From: Myxococcus eversor
GTDB taxonomy: Bacteria; Myxococcota; Myxococcia; Myxococcales; Myxococcaceae
NCBI RefSeq assembly: GCF_010894455.1
Contig: NZ_JAAIXY010000010.1
Coordinates: 172,840-236,839 of the forward strand
Reading direction: 5' to 3'
DNA length: 64,000 nucleotides
In this document: in pieces, positions 43,683 to 52,773 of the stretch
Layout of the letters: each line of letters starts with the position of its first letter
Position numbering within the stretch: position 1 is the first letter of the stretch
Made by a program: the position numbers and the translations under genes
Notes under the pieces: model-generated
Told to the model about the DNA's origin: nothing
The model's input: only the letters and a program-made list of their open reading frames with translations
Databases searched by the model: none

Positions 43683-43870
43683 AATGAGTCCAGCAGACGC
43701 GGCTGGTGCATCAGCTGTAGGTGTCGTGGGGACTCACTGGGCAGTTGGGGAAGGGCGTGGACTAGCGATAGGCGCATCCATCCAGCCGGAGCTGGCTTCA
43801 GCCACTCGACGAAAGATGATTCCGCCCTTTCGCATCGTCGACCCAGGCACCAGGCAGACCGACGACCGTG

Positions 43871-43950
43871 CGCGCCTCGCTCGCATTGACGCACTGCCGA
43901 AGGCGGCCTTGACGCGTCCATGACGCAGCGACCGAGTCTTGGGTAGGCAC
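43871..43950 (+). repeat. TGACGC-phased intergenic repeat, copy D
   Basis: TGACGC at 43887, 43910 and 43921 (23 and 11 bp apart); tail TTGGGTAGGCAC at 43939-43950. It lies in the 284-bp gap between convergent gene ends. It is nearly identical to copy C. Confidence 0.75.
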
Positions 43951-43966
43951 ACCTGCGCCCCACTCG

Positions 43967-45550
43967 TCACCGGGGGGGAGACGTGCCCGCCGGCGCGAGG
44001 CCGCTGCTTCCTCGGTAGAAGAGCCAGTGGCTGTTGGCGCCGCCACTGCCGCAGCCATTGGCGGTCGTGTAGAACGTCATGCTGACGAACTTGTCCCCGG
44101 GCGCAAAGGGGTTGAATCGCACGATGGCGGTCCTGCCTAGATCCGTCGTTTGGAACGACAAGACCTCGGCGCTCGAGCCCGTGGGCTCATTCAGGAGCCA
44201 ATACCCGCTAATGCCTGGGCGGGTCACGGAGGCGCGCAGCAGCAAGCCATTCGTGCCGTAGGTCCAGCCGTGGAAGTCGGTCCCGGTCACCAACTCCACC
44301 GTCTTGTAGGAGCCGGCATTGGTCTCGAAAGTGAGGGTTCCGTAGGGCCGGGTCAACGAGTAGGGGCCAGAACGGACCCTCTTAGTGAGGGTCGTGGTTC
44401 CACAGGCGCCGGAGACGGTCGCGGTCAGGTCGACATCGCCGATCTGAGGGCCTCGCGTGAGCGTCCCGGTGTTGTTGCCAAGGGTGGTCGCCGTCGCCAG
44501 GGTCGCGTCACTCGAGCTCCAGATGACGGAAGCGCCACAGGGCAGCCCGGTGACTCGATACTCCTGGGGGGTCGCGGCGCAGAGGATGTCGGGGCCTGTG
44601 ATGGCCATCGTGGGGTAGCCGGAGTTGGCGACGCTGGACCGATAGGGCCCATGAGTGGTGCTCCCTGCCTTCACCGAGACGGAGATGCCCGACTGAGCGG
44701 CGCCGCAGCTGGGAGTCAACGTGAGGGACGCTTCGGAGGTCGTCAGCGTGGCCGGTGCGGGTCCGCCCTGATGGAGCCAGCCATTGCTCGCCGAGCCGAG
44801 GTCCCACTCGTACGCCGTGACGTTCGGGATTCCTCCGAGGTTGTTCACGGTGAAGGTTCGCGCAGACGTGTCCCCACACGCCAGGGCGACGGACTCAGGG
44901 GTGAGGGAGAACACGGGAGGTAGGGTCTCCGTGATGGAGAGCTTGCTGATCAAGACCTGCGTCGACTTCGTGTTGGAGCCCTGGGTCGCCAGGACGAAGA
45001 GGTAGTCCAGGTCCTCGCTGGCGGTCCACTCGGTGAGGGAGTAGTCCTTGGTGGTTGCCGAGCTGATGTAGGTTGCCCCCACGACGTCATTCAGCAACAT
45101 CGCCCAGTACTCCTGTCCAACGGGCCCGCAGCCCGAGGGTTGAGTCTCAGCGGGCGCGGGGAGCGACGTGCGCACGGAGAAGCTGAGATGGGGGCTGGAC
45201 ACAGGATCATCCGAGGTCTTCGACGCAGTCACCGCGAGGGTGTACTTGCGTCCGGCCTTGAAGCCGACCTTGAGGGCATAGGCCGTTCCCAGGTTCGAGG
45301 CCAAGGTGTTTCCTGACTGAGCTTCGAGGATGACAGCGCTGCCGTTGAATCTGGCCCCTCCAGAGACCGAGTAATGAACGATGTCGTTGATTTTCGCAGG
45401 CGTCGAGAGATTGAAGACGTTACAAATGCCGGTCGAGAGTCCGCTCGAGCTGTTGTAGGTAATGGTCTTCTGTGCGAGGGCGCTGGATGTCGTCAGCATG
45501 GTCACGAGCGCGAGTGTTTGCGCGAGGACCGATGAAGAGATTCCTCTCAT
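43967..45550 (-). CDS. Secreted Ig-like/PKD-type protein
   Basis: 527 residues. Signal peptide to about residue 26 (SSALA-Q). The mature protein is beta-rich and Thr/Ser-rich. An N-terminal adhesin-like domain (about 30-220) is followed by Ig/PKD-like segments: FSLTPESVALACGDTSARTF, ITGPDILCAATPQEYRVTGL, SSSDATLATATTLGNNTGTL (a Big-type beta domain). The last 100 residues (YGTNGLLLRASVTRPGI) form another sandwich. No enzymatic motif was seen. Likely an extracellular matrix or adhesion protein. Confidence 0.75.
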   Translation of the reverse strand: MRGISSSVLAQTLALVTMLTTSSALAQKTITYNSSSGLSTGICNVFNLSTPAKINDIVHYSVSGGARFNGSAVILEAQSGNTLASNLGTAYALKVGFKAGRKYTLAVTASKTSDDPVSSPHLSFSVRTSLPAPAETQPSGCGPVGQEYWAMLLNDVVGATYISSATTKDYSLTEWTASEDLDYLFVLATQGSNTKSTQVLISKLSITETLPPVFSLTPESVALACGDTSARTFTVNNLGGIPNVTAYEWDLGSASNGWLHQGGPAPATLTTSEASLTLTPSCGAAQSGISVSVKAGSTTHGPYRSSVANSGYPTMAITGPDILCAATPQEYRVTGLPCGASVIWSSSDATLATATTLGNNTGTLTRGPQIGDVDLTATVSGACGTTTLTKRVRSGPYSLTRPYGTLTFETNAGSYKTVELVTGTDFHGWTYGTNGLLLRASVTRPGISGYWLLNEPTGSSAEVLSFQTTDLGRTAIVRFNPFAPGDKFVSMTFYTTANGCGSGGANSHWLFYRGSSGLAPAGTSPPR

Positions 45551-45913
45551 TGAATGCTCCTGGGATGGGAAGGTTCGGAGCTTGAGTGAGAATGTGATTG
45601 ATGTCCAGGTCCGGCCCTGCTCGAGGAGTCATCCTTCATTCACCTACGATGTACACCTGTCATCGGATGGCATGTCTCGGAGCGCTGCGGCACTCCTGAT
45701 CTCCCGCTTCCGCCTCACCGCCAAGGAATGCCAGTCTATGTGTCGCGCGCCCTCGGGGGTTGGGCTAACCCAGGGCACGGTTGACGTGATCTGAGGGGTC
45801 TGATCTTCATAGGGGATGAGCGTTGGACTCCCCCATGCGTATTCCGGTGAAGGTGAGCACGCATTCCAGCTCAAGCCGAGCAGCCGTTCCGGCCATGGCG
45901 AGCCGTCGGAGCG
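45551..45913. other. Intergenic region of 363 bp, nothing recognised
   Basis: It contains the promoter side of the leftward Ig-like gene and the 3' flank of the beta-lactamase-fold gene. I saw no credible gene. A short leftward frame here has no recognisable motif. Confidence 0.4.
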
Positions 45914-47059
45914 TCAGCGACCCTGCATGGATTCGACCCTGTCGAAGAGGGGCGCCAGCGCGCGTTCCATGTCGTTGGCGGTCGCATCGCCGCTCTGGTT
46001 GGTGATGATGAACACCCCCAACTGATACTTCGGCACGAGGTAGAGATAGCATTGCGCGCGAGGCACGCCGCCGTGATGCACGTAGTGGGTGCCCAACTGG
46101 CTGTTCTGGCCGATGTTCCAGAAATAGCCAATGCTGAAGTCCTCCGCGAAGCGCACCAGCGGCTTGTGTGACTCTGTCACCGCGGGATGGTTGCTCAACT
46201 GCAAGCGCAAATACTTGACCATCTCCGGCATCGTCGCCTTCAAAGCTCCCGCGGCGCCCCAGGGCAGCAGTGGCATCGGCGTGGTGCCGACCGGGTTGTC
46301 GCTGTGGTAGCCAGGAGCCAAGCGGTTGGCGTCCTGGGCACGCAGGCGCAGCCACGTGTCGTGCATACCGGCTTCCCGCGCCAGGAACTCCGCGAGCAAC
46401 GACTCGTAGGGAGCCCCGTGGATCTTCTCGAGGGTGTGCGCGACCAGCTCGGTGCCGGCGCTCGAATAGGCATAGTCCTTGCCGAGCGGGCCCTCGATGC
46501 TGACGGTGTGCAGGTCCTGCCAGAACCGCGGCTGCCCGTAGTCCGCATAGGCGGCATTGAGCTTTGCCGGGGTGGCATGCGCAGTGAAGTCCCTCAACAC
46601 CTCATTCACTTGCAGTGGCAACATCCCCGGCATGCCGCTGGTGTGTGTGACCAGGTGGCGCAGACGGATGGGCCCGCCGTCTGACTGAAGGTTCGGATAG
46701 GCGGACGGCAGATACTTTTGTATCGGGTCGTCGAGGGTCGCCTTGCCTTCGAGGACAGCGTTTGCCAACAGCAGTCCGACGAAGGTCTTGCTGACCGACC
46801 CTATCTCATAGAGGGTCGAATCATCGGGCGGATTGGACTTGCCGGTCTCCAGCTCACCCCGATGCAGGATGAACTCCTCGCCGCGATAGACCACGGCGAT
46901 CGACGTTGCGTGCAGCAGTCGTGACCGCAGCAGGGTCGTCGCGGCCTGGTTCATTGCCGTGGGGATATCGCGGGCGGGTGCAGGGCCCGTCGTCTTGCAA
47001 GCGGCCAGCACCAGCATCATTCCAGCAATGGCTACGGAGCGTTTGTTCATCAGGCGCAT
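45914..47059 (-). CDS. Serine hydrolase of the class C beta-lactamase/penicillin-binding fold, lipoprotein
   Basis: 381 residues from the ATG giving MRLMNKRSVA; an ATG three codons later is also possible. The lipobox is LAAC. Active-site serine and lysine in SVSKT (SxxK); the second motif usually YxN reads YSS (AYSSAGTE); the third box is HHG in YVHHGG. Such proteins include AmpC-like enzymes, esterases and D-Ala-D-Ala peptidases; YSS instead of YxN argues against a classical beta-lactamase. A second copy, about 97-98% identical, begins at the right window end (63268) and is broken by a stop. Confidence 0.88.
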   Translation of the reverse strand: MRLMNKRSVAIAGMMLVLAACKTTGPAPARDIPTAMNQAATTLLRSRLLHATSIAVVYRGEEFILHRGELETGKSNPPDDSTLYEIGSVSKTFVGLLLANAVLEGKATLDDPIQKYLPSAYPNLQSDGGPIRLRHLVTHTSGMPGMLPLQVNEVLRDFTAHATPAKLNAAYADYGQPRFWQDLHTVSIEGPLGKDYAYSSAGTELVAHTLEKIHGAPYESLLAEFLAREAGMHDTWLRLRAQDANRLAPGYHSDNPVGTTPMPLLPWGAAGALKATMPEMVKYLRLQLSNHPAVTESHKPLVRFAEDFSIGYFWNIGQNSQLGTHYVHHGGVPRAQCYLYLVPKYQLGVFIITNQSGDATANDMERALAPLFDRVESMQGR

Positions 47060-47287
47060 AAAGGGGACGGGCACTCTCGCACGCCCCCCCAGGTCGGAGC
47101 CAGACACGCGAGGCCCCCTCGCGGTAGCACCGGCTCATGCGCATAGCCTGGAACACGAGAAGTTCTCGGTGTCACCTCGACTTGATTCCCGCCGCCACCC
47201 TCCCATCCAGCATCGTGAGGACCCCAGCTGCCCACCCACAGCGCATGGCTTCAATCCCATGGGGCTGTGGTGGGCAGACTTGAAGCG

Positions 47288-47722
47288 TTACTGCAACGTA
47301 TGGGTTCCGAGGCTCGACAGTACGCCCGTGCCTCCAGCGGGCAGGTAGGACCTCACGCCCGTCGCGGAGATGACGCCGGGCTTCGTGAGAATGCCCGACC
47401 AGGAGTCCGCCAGCACATAGGACCAGTCACCAGGCCGCGTCACCGCGGAGAATTCGAGGGCGAGCGGCACCAGGCTCCCGTCGGGGTTGTGGACGAAATG
47501 GAAGGTCCCGGAGACGGGGATGCTCAACGGTCCGACTGGCGTGAAGTAGGTGTCGTAGGTCCCGCTGAAGGAGCCGTCGAAATCGCTGGAGTGGGTGATG
47601 TTCAGGACGAACTCACCGTTCTCGGACTTGTACGTTCCATTGATGTCGAAGGCGTGGGCGGAGGTGCTGAGCATCAGCATCGGAAGGACGAAGAGGAGGC
47701 CGAAGAGCTTGCTCTGCTGCAT
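47288..47722 (-). CDS. Small secreted protein with an avidin-like pattern
   Basis: 144 residues from ATG 47722 (Shine-Dalgarno AGAGG). Signal peptide to about residue 23 (STSAHA-F). The mature 120 residues match the avidin/streptavidin barrel in length and rhythm: INGTYKSENGEFVLNI, GSFSGTYDTYFTP (GTYxT, the Tyr/Thr pair of the biotin site), and the key Trp region ADSWSGIL (compare TWSGQ). Several other biotin contacts differ: the N-terminal Asn and Ser positions read Ser and Glu, and the later Trp-rich strand is absent. It could be a degenerate or re-purposed avidin. Tandem palindromes lie 135-154 bp upstream. Confidence 0.75.
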   Translation of the reverse strand: MQQSKLFGLLFVLPMLMLSTSAHAFDINGTYKSENGEFVLNITHSSDFDGSFSGTYDTYFTPVGPLSIPVSGTFHFVHNPDGSLVPLALEFSAVTRPGDWSYVLADSWSGILTKPGVISATGVRSYLPAGGTGVLSSLGTHTLQ

Positions 47723-47856
47723 GAGTGAAACCTCTCTGGGGGTCGAGGAGCCCTGCGTGGGCTCGGACCTCCCCTTGAGCACGCGTTGTGCCAGCCCGCA
47801 CGGAGGGGGTGTCCGCGGGGGCGGTGGTGGCGCGGTCGTGTGCGGGCGCCTGTCCT

Positions 47857-47876
47857 GGACATGTCCGGACATGTCC
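47857..47876. promoter_or_regulatory. Tandem perfect palindromes GGACATGTCC
   Basis: Two adjoining copies of the 10-bp palindrome GGACATGTCC, followed by GGAC. They lie upstream of the avidin-like gene (start 47722) and immediately downstream of the kinase stop (47900). Probably a cooperative operator for the avidin-like gene; the regulator is unknown. Confidence 0.45.
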
Positions 47877-47899
47877 GGACGCGGACGGCTCCAGTCACC

Positions 47900-50800
47900 T
47901 CACGGGGCGTGATGCGAACCCGTGTCGGGCGCGCAGACGCGGAGGCCCACGCGGATGTCCCTCAGCCAGGGCTCGTTGGGCATTCGGGTGTTGGAGCGGT
48001 TGGAGATGCGGTCGTAGTACCAGGACCCTCCGCGGGCCACTGCCTCTCCGGGCGCGCGGACCGATTGCACCCATTCGATGGCGTTGCCGGCCAGGTCCAT
48101 CACCCCGAAGGGGCTGGCGGAAGCAGGGTGGGCACCCACCTCGTCGGGACCGAAGCCCAGCGGTTGGCGGCCATAGGTCTCATCGAAGTTCGCGTCGTCC
48201 GGCGCGAGCAGGTCGCCCATGGGAAACAGGCGGGCGTCCGCGCCACGTGCCGCGCGCTCCCATTCGTATTCGGAACACAGCCGGGCTCCCGGGACGCGCC
48301 CGGAGCGGTCCAGCCACGCGAGGTACGCCCGCGCGTCCTCCAGCGAGATGGCCGAGACGGGAAACCGCAACCAGTCCTGCACGGCCCTGTGCGTGCGGCC
48401 TGGGTAGTGGATGGGCTCGCCGCTGCGCGCGGAGAGGGGATGCTGCGTGGGCTGGAGCATGAGCCGCCAGCCCGTCTTCTCCCGAGTGAGCGCCAGGGCG
48501 CCGGCCGTGGACCTCACGCCGGGCGTCCGTCGCCGCTGCTCGTCCGGTGGCAATGCATCGAGGAACGCGAGCCACTCGGCGAACGTCACCTCATGGCGGG
48601 CGATGAGGTAACCCTCGGTCATCACCGGCCGGAGCGGGGGCGCCTGGAGGAATTCGCGTCGCAGGGCTTCGTCGTCGCTGCTGCCAAAGAGGAAACGGCC
48701 CGGCGGGATGTAGACGAAGCCCTCCGGGATGTCGGCCGACCGCGGCAGGGGGATGCGCGCCTGGAGGCGCTCTCCCGATGACAACACCACCGGCAGGACG
48801 GCGCGCGTCAGGCCCGGTGCCTGGAAGGTGAGGACATAGGACCCCGGGCCCGTATCGAGTGCATGCGACGCGATGGGCGTGGGGCCCAGGGAGATGCCTT
48901 CGGACAGTCTGGGTGTTCCGGGCAGGCCCGTGTCACGCTGAAGCAGCACCTCCACTCCCGGGGGCTCCGTGGCGAGCTCCAGGACCGGCGGAGCGAGGAG
49001 CCTGCGTCGCCCGTCACCGTCGTCATCGAGGCCCGCCAGCCTGCGCAGGGCTTCGCGCCGCTGTCCGGGACGGAAGAACCACTCCGCCAACTCCATGCGC
49101 CCGGTCAGGACCTCCGCGAGGAGTCCGCGGGCCTCCCTCCGCGAGCCGTCCAGCAGCAGGGCGGTGTCGAGTGCCTGCGTGGCGCGCTGGTAGGCCTCGT
49201 CCGCGAGGCCATCGCTCGTTCGTGCCTGGGTCCAGGCCTCCTCGGGTTCCCCTGCGTCTGCCTTGGCCAGCGCGCCGGTGAGGACGCGCTCCCCACGCGC
49301 GTCCAGGCGTTGGAAGGTGTCCGCGCGCGCTGCCTCCGCTTCGGCATGGTGGGCGCGGGCTTCGGTGAGAGACACCCGGGCTTCATCCAGGTGCTCCTGC
49401 ACGGTGCGCTCCAGCGCGTGGCGGCCCTTCATCCAAGCCGCGCCTCCCGCCACCAGCGCGGTGAGGGGCAGGGCCAGCCCCAGCCCCAGGCGCCGCGCGA
49501 AGGAGCGCCGGAGCGCCCTCCGCGAGGCCTTGAGGAAAGCCACTTCTTGCCGCGTCAGCGCGAGCTCGCCCGCCGCGGTCACCGCGTCGAGTTCACGCCG
49601 ATTCCACAGCGCCGAGGTGGCGCGGTCCGCGCGCTCCCATCCTGCCGCGGCGAGCCTCACCCGTTCGAGCACCTGCCGCTCCTGCCGGGCCGCTTCGAGC
49701 CATCCGCGCAGGGTGGACCAACCCTGGAGCAGCGCCTCGTGCGCCACCTCGTGGACGTGCGCCTCACCGTCCTGCCTCACCACGACGAGCCGCGCCCGGA
49801 CCAGGGCCTCCAGCGCGATGCGATTCGCGGAGGTCTCCGCACCCAGCTCCCCGGTGGTCCGTCGGACCCGGGCGCCTTCCGGGCTGATGAGGCGCGAAAG
49901 CAGGTCGCGAGCCGCCCGGCGCGCCTCGGGTGCCAGCGCCGCCAGCGCTCCGTCCGCGTGACGACCCAGGGCTCCGACGACGCCCCCGAGCGCCTCCAGC
50001 GAAGCTTCTTGGATGCGCTGGTTCGCCCGGTCGCGGGCATCCCACAGCTCGGCGAGCGTGAACTGGAGGAGCGGCAGTCCTCCCGGAGCGTGGGCGGAGG
50101 ACGCCACGAGCGTGTCCACCAGGGCCTCTGTCTCGAACGCGACGCCTGTCACGCGCGCCGGACCGACCACGGCCTCGCGCGTCCCTTCCGGGCCCAGCGG
50201 CTTGATGAGGAAGAGGGCGCGCGCCACTTCATCCTCCAGCCCTGGCAGCGCCGCCAGCCGGGTGAAGAAGTCGCCTCGCACCGTGGCCAGCGTGCGCACA
50301 CCTGGGGCCAGGATGGCCAGGTGCCCGAGCACCTGCGTGAAGGCGGCGGCTTCGTCCGACTCGCTCTGGGTGAACAGCTCCTCGAGCTGATCGATGAACA
50401 GCAGGGTGCCTCGCGTGGGCCCGGCGGCGCGCAGCGTCCGGGCCATCGCCGCGGGCTCTTGCCGCACCTGGGCCGCCAGTGTCTCCTCGGACAGCCCGAG
50501 CCGTCCCGCCACCGCGGCGACCAACGCCGTGAAGGGCCGGCGCCCGGGCATGAGCGGCAGCACGGTGTACGCACAGCCGTCGTCGAGCCCCGCGAGCATG
50601 ACGAGCGGCGACACGCCCGCCCGGCACAACGAGGACTTGCCCACGCCCGAGTCCCCCGCGACGAGCACCAGCGCCTGGGCGCGAAGCCGCTCATGGATGG
50701 CGCGGACCTCCGCGCCACGTCCGAAGAAGACGGCCCGGTGCTCCGCGTCGAAGGCCCGCAGCCCGCGATAGGGATTGCCGGGAGGAACCGGCGCCGCATC

Positions 50801-51724
50801 GCGGTCCTCGTTCAGACGCTCGAGTTCCGCGCACAGGGCGTCGGCGGAGGCGAAGCGCCGCGCCGGATCGTATTCGAGACACCGGAGGATGACGGCGCGC
50901 AGGCGGACGCCGAGCCCGCTTCCGGAGGGTTCCAGACGGGGAGGACGCGCTTCGGGCGTCCCCGGTTCGTCCACCGCGCCGCTCGCGGTGGGTGTGTCGA
51001 AGGGGCGATGGCCCTCCAGCAGCTCGTGAAGCACCATTCCCAACCCATAGACATCTCCCCGGGGGCCGGGCGGTTCGCCACGCAGCGCCTCCGGAGCCAT
51101 GTACCCATGGGTGCCGGCGAGGGGGACCGTGGCCCTGGCCGCGGCGTCTGCCTGCTCCGCCGCCCAGGAGAGCGCGAGCCCGAAGTCGACGAGCTTCACC
51201 TCGCCCTCCGGGAGCACCATGACGTTGTCCGGTTTGATGTCGCGGTGGAGCACATGGGCGCGGTGCGCGGCGGCCAGTCCCCGTCCCAGTCCCAGCGCGA
51301 TGGCGAGGACTCGTTCCGGCGGGAGCGGCGTGTCCAGGTCCCGCAGGGAGACGCCGGGGAGGAACTCCTGCACCAGATAGGGCTGGGCGCCCACTTCCGA
51401 GACCCGGTACACCGTCACCACGTTCGGGTGGCGGAGGCGGGCGAGCGCCCGGGCCTCGGCGAAGAGCCGGTCCCGCTGTCCCGGGCCGGACCGCTCCGCG
51501 CCGATGAACTTGATGGCGACTCTCCGCTGGAGCGCCGTGTCCTCGGCCAGGTAGACGCGGCCCATTCCTCCTTGGCCCAGCAGGCGGATGAGGCGGTACT
51601 CGTCGAAGGCCGGGGGCGGCTCCCAACCCCCTGGCGTGGGGGCGCTCAAGGCAACAGAGGGGGCACGCAGCTCCCCCCATGACAGGTCCTTGGCCCCAGG
51701 GGCTCCCCCGTGCACACGGGGCAC
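47900..51724 (-). CDS. Ser/Thr protein kinase with NTPase, transmembrane and FGE-sulfatase-like domains
   Basis: About 1274 residues. The kinase domain (about 43-310) has a complete active site: LLGQGGMGRVYL (Gly loop), VAIKF (Lys), HRDIKPDN (catalytic loop), VDFGLA (DFG), and MAPEALRG. A STAND-like NTPase follows (about 345-700) with Walker A AGDSGVGKSS and Walker B LLFIDQLEEL. Then comes a membrane segment near 745-760, a coiled region, a PEGA-like beta domain, and a C-terminal FGE-sulfatase/ergothioneine-type domain (about 995-1270; IPPGRFLFGSSDDE, GVMDLAGNAIEWVQSV, ARGGSWYYDR). The call is from GTG 51724, overlapping the upstream gene; a TTG at 51649 (TTGA overlap) is an alternative. Third gene after the FHA activator and ADYC-like genes. 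Confidence 0.9.
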   Translation of the reverse strand: MPRVHGGAPGAKDLSWGELRAPSVALSAPTPGGWEPPPAFDEYRLIRLLGQGGMGRVYLAEDTALQRRVAIKFIGAERSGPGQRDRLFAEARALARLRHPNVVTVYRVSEVGAQPYLVQEFLPGVSLRDLDTPLPPERVLAIALGLGRGLAAAHRAHVLHRDIKPDNVMVLPEGEVKLVDFGLALSWAAEQADAAARATVPLAGTHGYMAPEALRGEPPGPRGDVYGLGMVLHELLEGHRPFDTPTASGAVDEPGTPEARPPRLEPSGSGLGVRLRAVILRCLEYDPARRFASADALCAELERLNEDRDAAPVPPGNPYRGLRAFDAEHRAVFFGRGAEVRAIHERLRAQALVLVAGDSGVGKSSLCRAGVSPLVMLAGLDDGCAYTVLPLMPGRRPFTALVAAVAGRLGLSEETLAAQVRQEPAAMARTLRAAGPTRGTLLFIDQLEELFTQSESDEAAAFTQVLGHLAILAPGVRTLATVRGDFFTRLAALPGLEDEVARALFLIKPLGPEGTREAVVGPARVTGVAFETEALVDTLVASSAHAPGGLPLLQFTLAELWDARDRANQRIQEASLEALGGVVGALGRHADGALAALAPEARRAARDLLSRLISPEGARVRRTTGELGAETSANRIALEALVRARLVVVRQDGEAHVHEVAHEALLQGWSTLRGWLEAARQERQVLERVRLAAAGWERADRATSALWNRRELDAVTAAGELALTRQEVAFLKASRRALRRSFARRLGLGLALPLTALVAGGAAWMKGRHALERTVQEHLDEARVSLTEARAHHAEAEAARADTFQRLDARGERVLTGALAKADAGEPEEAWTQARTSDGLADEAYQRATQALDTALLLDGSRREARGLLAEVLTGRMELAEWFFRPGQRREALRRLAGLDDDGDGRRRLLAPPVLELATEPPGVEVLLQRDTGLPGTPRLSEGISLGPTPIASHALDTGPGSYVLTFQAPGLTRAVLPVVLSSGERLQARIPLPRSADIPEGFVYIPPGRFLFGSSDDEALRREFLQAPPLRPVMTEGYLIARHEVTFAEWLAFLDALPPDEQRRRTPGVRSTAGALALTREKTGWRLMLQPTQHPLSARSGEPIHYPGRTHRAVQDWLRFPVSAISLEDARAYLAWLDRSGRVPGARLCSEYEWERAARGADARLFPMGDLLAPDDANFDETYGRQPLGFGPDEVGAHPASASPFGVMDLAGNAIEWVQSVRAPGEAVARGGSWYYDRISNRSNTRMPNEPWLRDIRVGLRVCAPDTGSHHAP

Positions 51725-52755
51725 TGGGTGCGGAGCCCTCCACCCGCTCCATCGTCCGTGACGCAGTACTCGTTCTTCCAGGTCTGGGTCAGCAGCAGGA
51801 AGGGCACGCCCCCGTCGAAGTAGTCCTTCAAGGGGGTCCCCACGTCACCGGGTTGGCGGCAGTCGTAGCTGGCCTTCACCGGGGCTCCTGGCGCCCCTCG
51901 GATTTTCGAGAGGAGGGTGGGGGCGTAACGCGGCCGCACGCAGCTCTCCCCGTGCGGCGTCACGCCGAAGGGCAGGGCGCCGTGCTCATTCCAGGCGGCC
52001 TCGAAGAGCAACGGCGGAAGCCCTCCGGAGAAGGTGTCCTGGGTCTGGATGCCATGGCCATCGACGAAGTCGACGTAGGTGCCCTGGCACGTGAAGGGCT
52101 CTCCGTCGCCGTTGTAGTCGGCGCGCGCGGCCCGCACACACGCCTGGAACAGCCGCGCGAGCGGGGGCCCGCCATCCCACTCCTGGTTGGGGAGGTAGCC
52201 CCAGTGCGCGCAGACGCCGACCGCGCCCGTCGTGCAGCTCGCCGTGAAGCAGGGCGTGTCGCCGCCTCCGTCGTTGAAGCTTCCATCCGGCATCCAGCAG
52301 CCGGGAATGACGACCGCCTTCCCTTCATAGAAGTGGCTCGTGGGCGGTGAGCATTCCTGGGGGTTCCGCGTGACGTAGCCCTGGCCCGCGCAGACGTTGT
52401 GTTTCAGGACGACATCGGTGACGGTATAGAGCTTGAGCTGGGCGCCCGCGTCTTTCAGGAGCGCGGGCAGGCACGGGTCCGCGGGGGGGCTCTCGCGGAT
52501 TTGATAGGCCCTGCCATCGCTTCCCACCCAGTCGCTGACGCCTCCGTCGAACTGTCTCTGGAAGAAGACACTGCCGCCATCGACGCCGGTCCAGCCGGTA
52601 AGGCCGGGTGCCTGAGGATTGACGTGCTCGGGCTGGGGGAGCGGGGCCTCGCGGGACTCCTGGGCCCGCGGCTCGAAGGCCATGGGCGCAACGCAGTCCC
52701 CGGCGCTCAGCGTCGCCATCCAGGCCATCATCGTCAGGGGGAGGAGAGAACGCAT
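51646..52755 (-). CDS. Exported ADYC-like protein (set 1)
   Basis: 369 residues with an N-terminal signal peptide (MRSLLPLTMMAWMATLSAG). The mature protein is Cys-rich and extracytoplasmic. The C-terminal region contains LARLFQACVRAARADYNGDG and PFTCQGTYVDFVDGHGI, matching the ADYC pattern of myxobacterial proteins (R-A-D-Y-C, here Asn in the last position), after the WGYLPNQEWDG segment. The set 2 protein at 56896 has the equivalent WGYAPWNPDTG, LFGSCLQAKRAAYF and TRNGTRINKRDEFG. The function of ADYC proteins is unknown. It lies 18 bp after the FHA/sigma-54 activator gene and overlaps the kinase gene. Confidence 0.8.
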   Translation of the reverse strand: MRSLLPLTMMAWMATLSAGDCVAPMAFEPRAQESREAPLPQPEHVNPQAPGLTGWTGVDGGSVFFQRQFDGGVSDWVGSDGRAYQIRESPPADPCLPALLKDAGAQLKLYTVTDVVLKHNVCAGQGYVTRNPQECSPPTSHFYEGKAVVIPGCWMPDGSFNDGGGDTPCFTASCTTGAVGVCAHWGYLPNQEWDGGPPLARLFQACVRAARADYNGDGEPFTCQGTYVDFVDGHGIQTQDTFSGGLPPLLFEAAWNEHGALPFGVTPHGESCVRPRYAPTLLSKIRGAPGAPVKASYDCRQPGDVGTPLKDYFDGGVPFLLLTQTWKNEYCVTDDGAGGGLRTQCPVCTGEPLGPRTCHGGSCVPPLLP

Positions 52756-52773
52756 GGGACCCTCTGGGAAGTC

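Noticed and set aside
45551..45830. Leftward short frame ending near 45644 as a possible transposase start
   Set aside because: No recognisable motif; too little evidence to call an IS fragment.
48863..51682. 939-codon open frame on the plus strand opposite the kinase
   Set aside because: Antisense of the kinase gene with low-complexity Arg/Gln-rich translation and no domain; the minus strand has an intact kinase active site.
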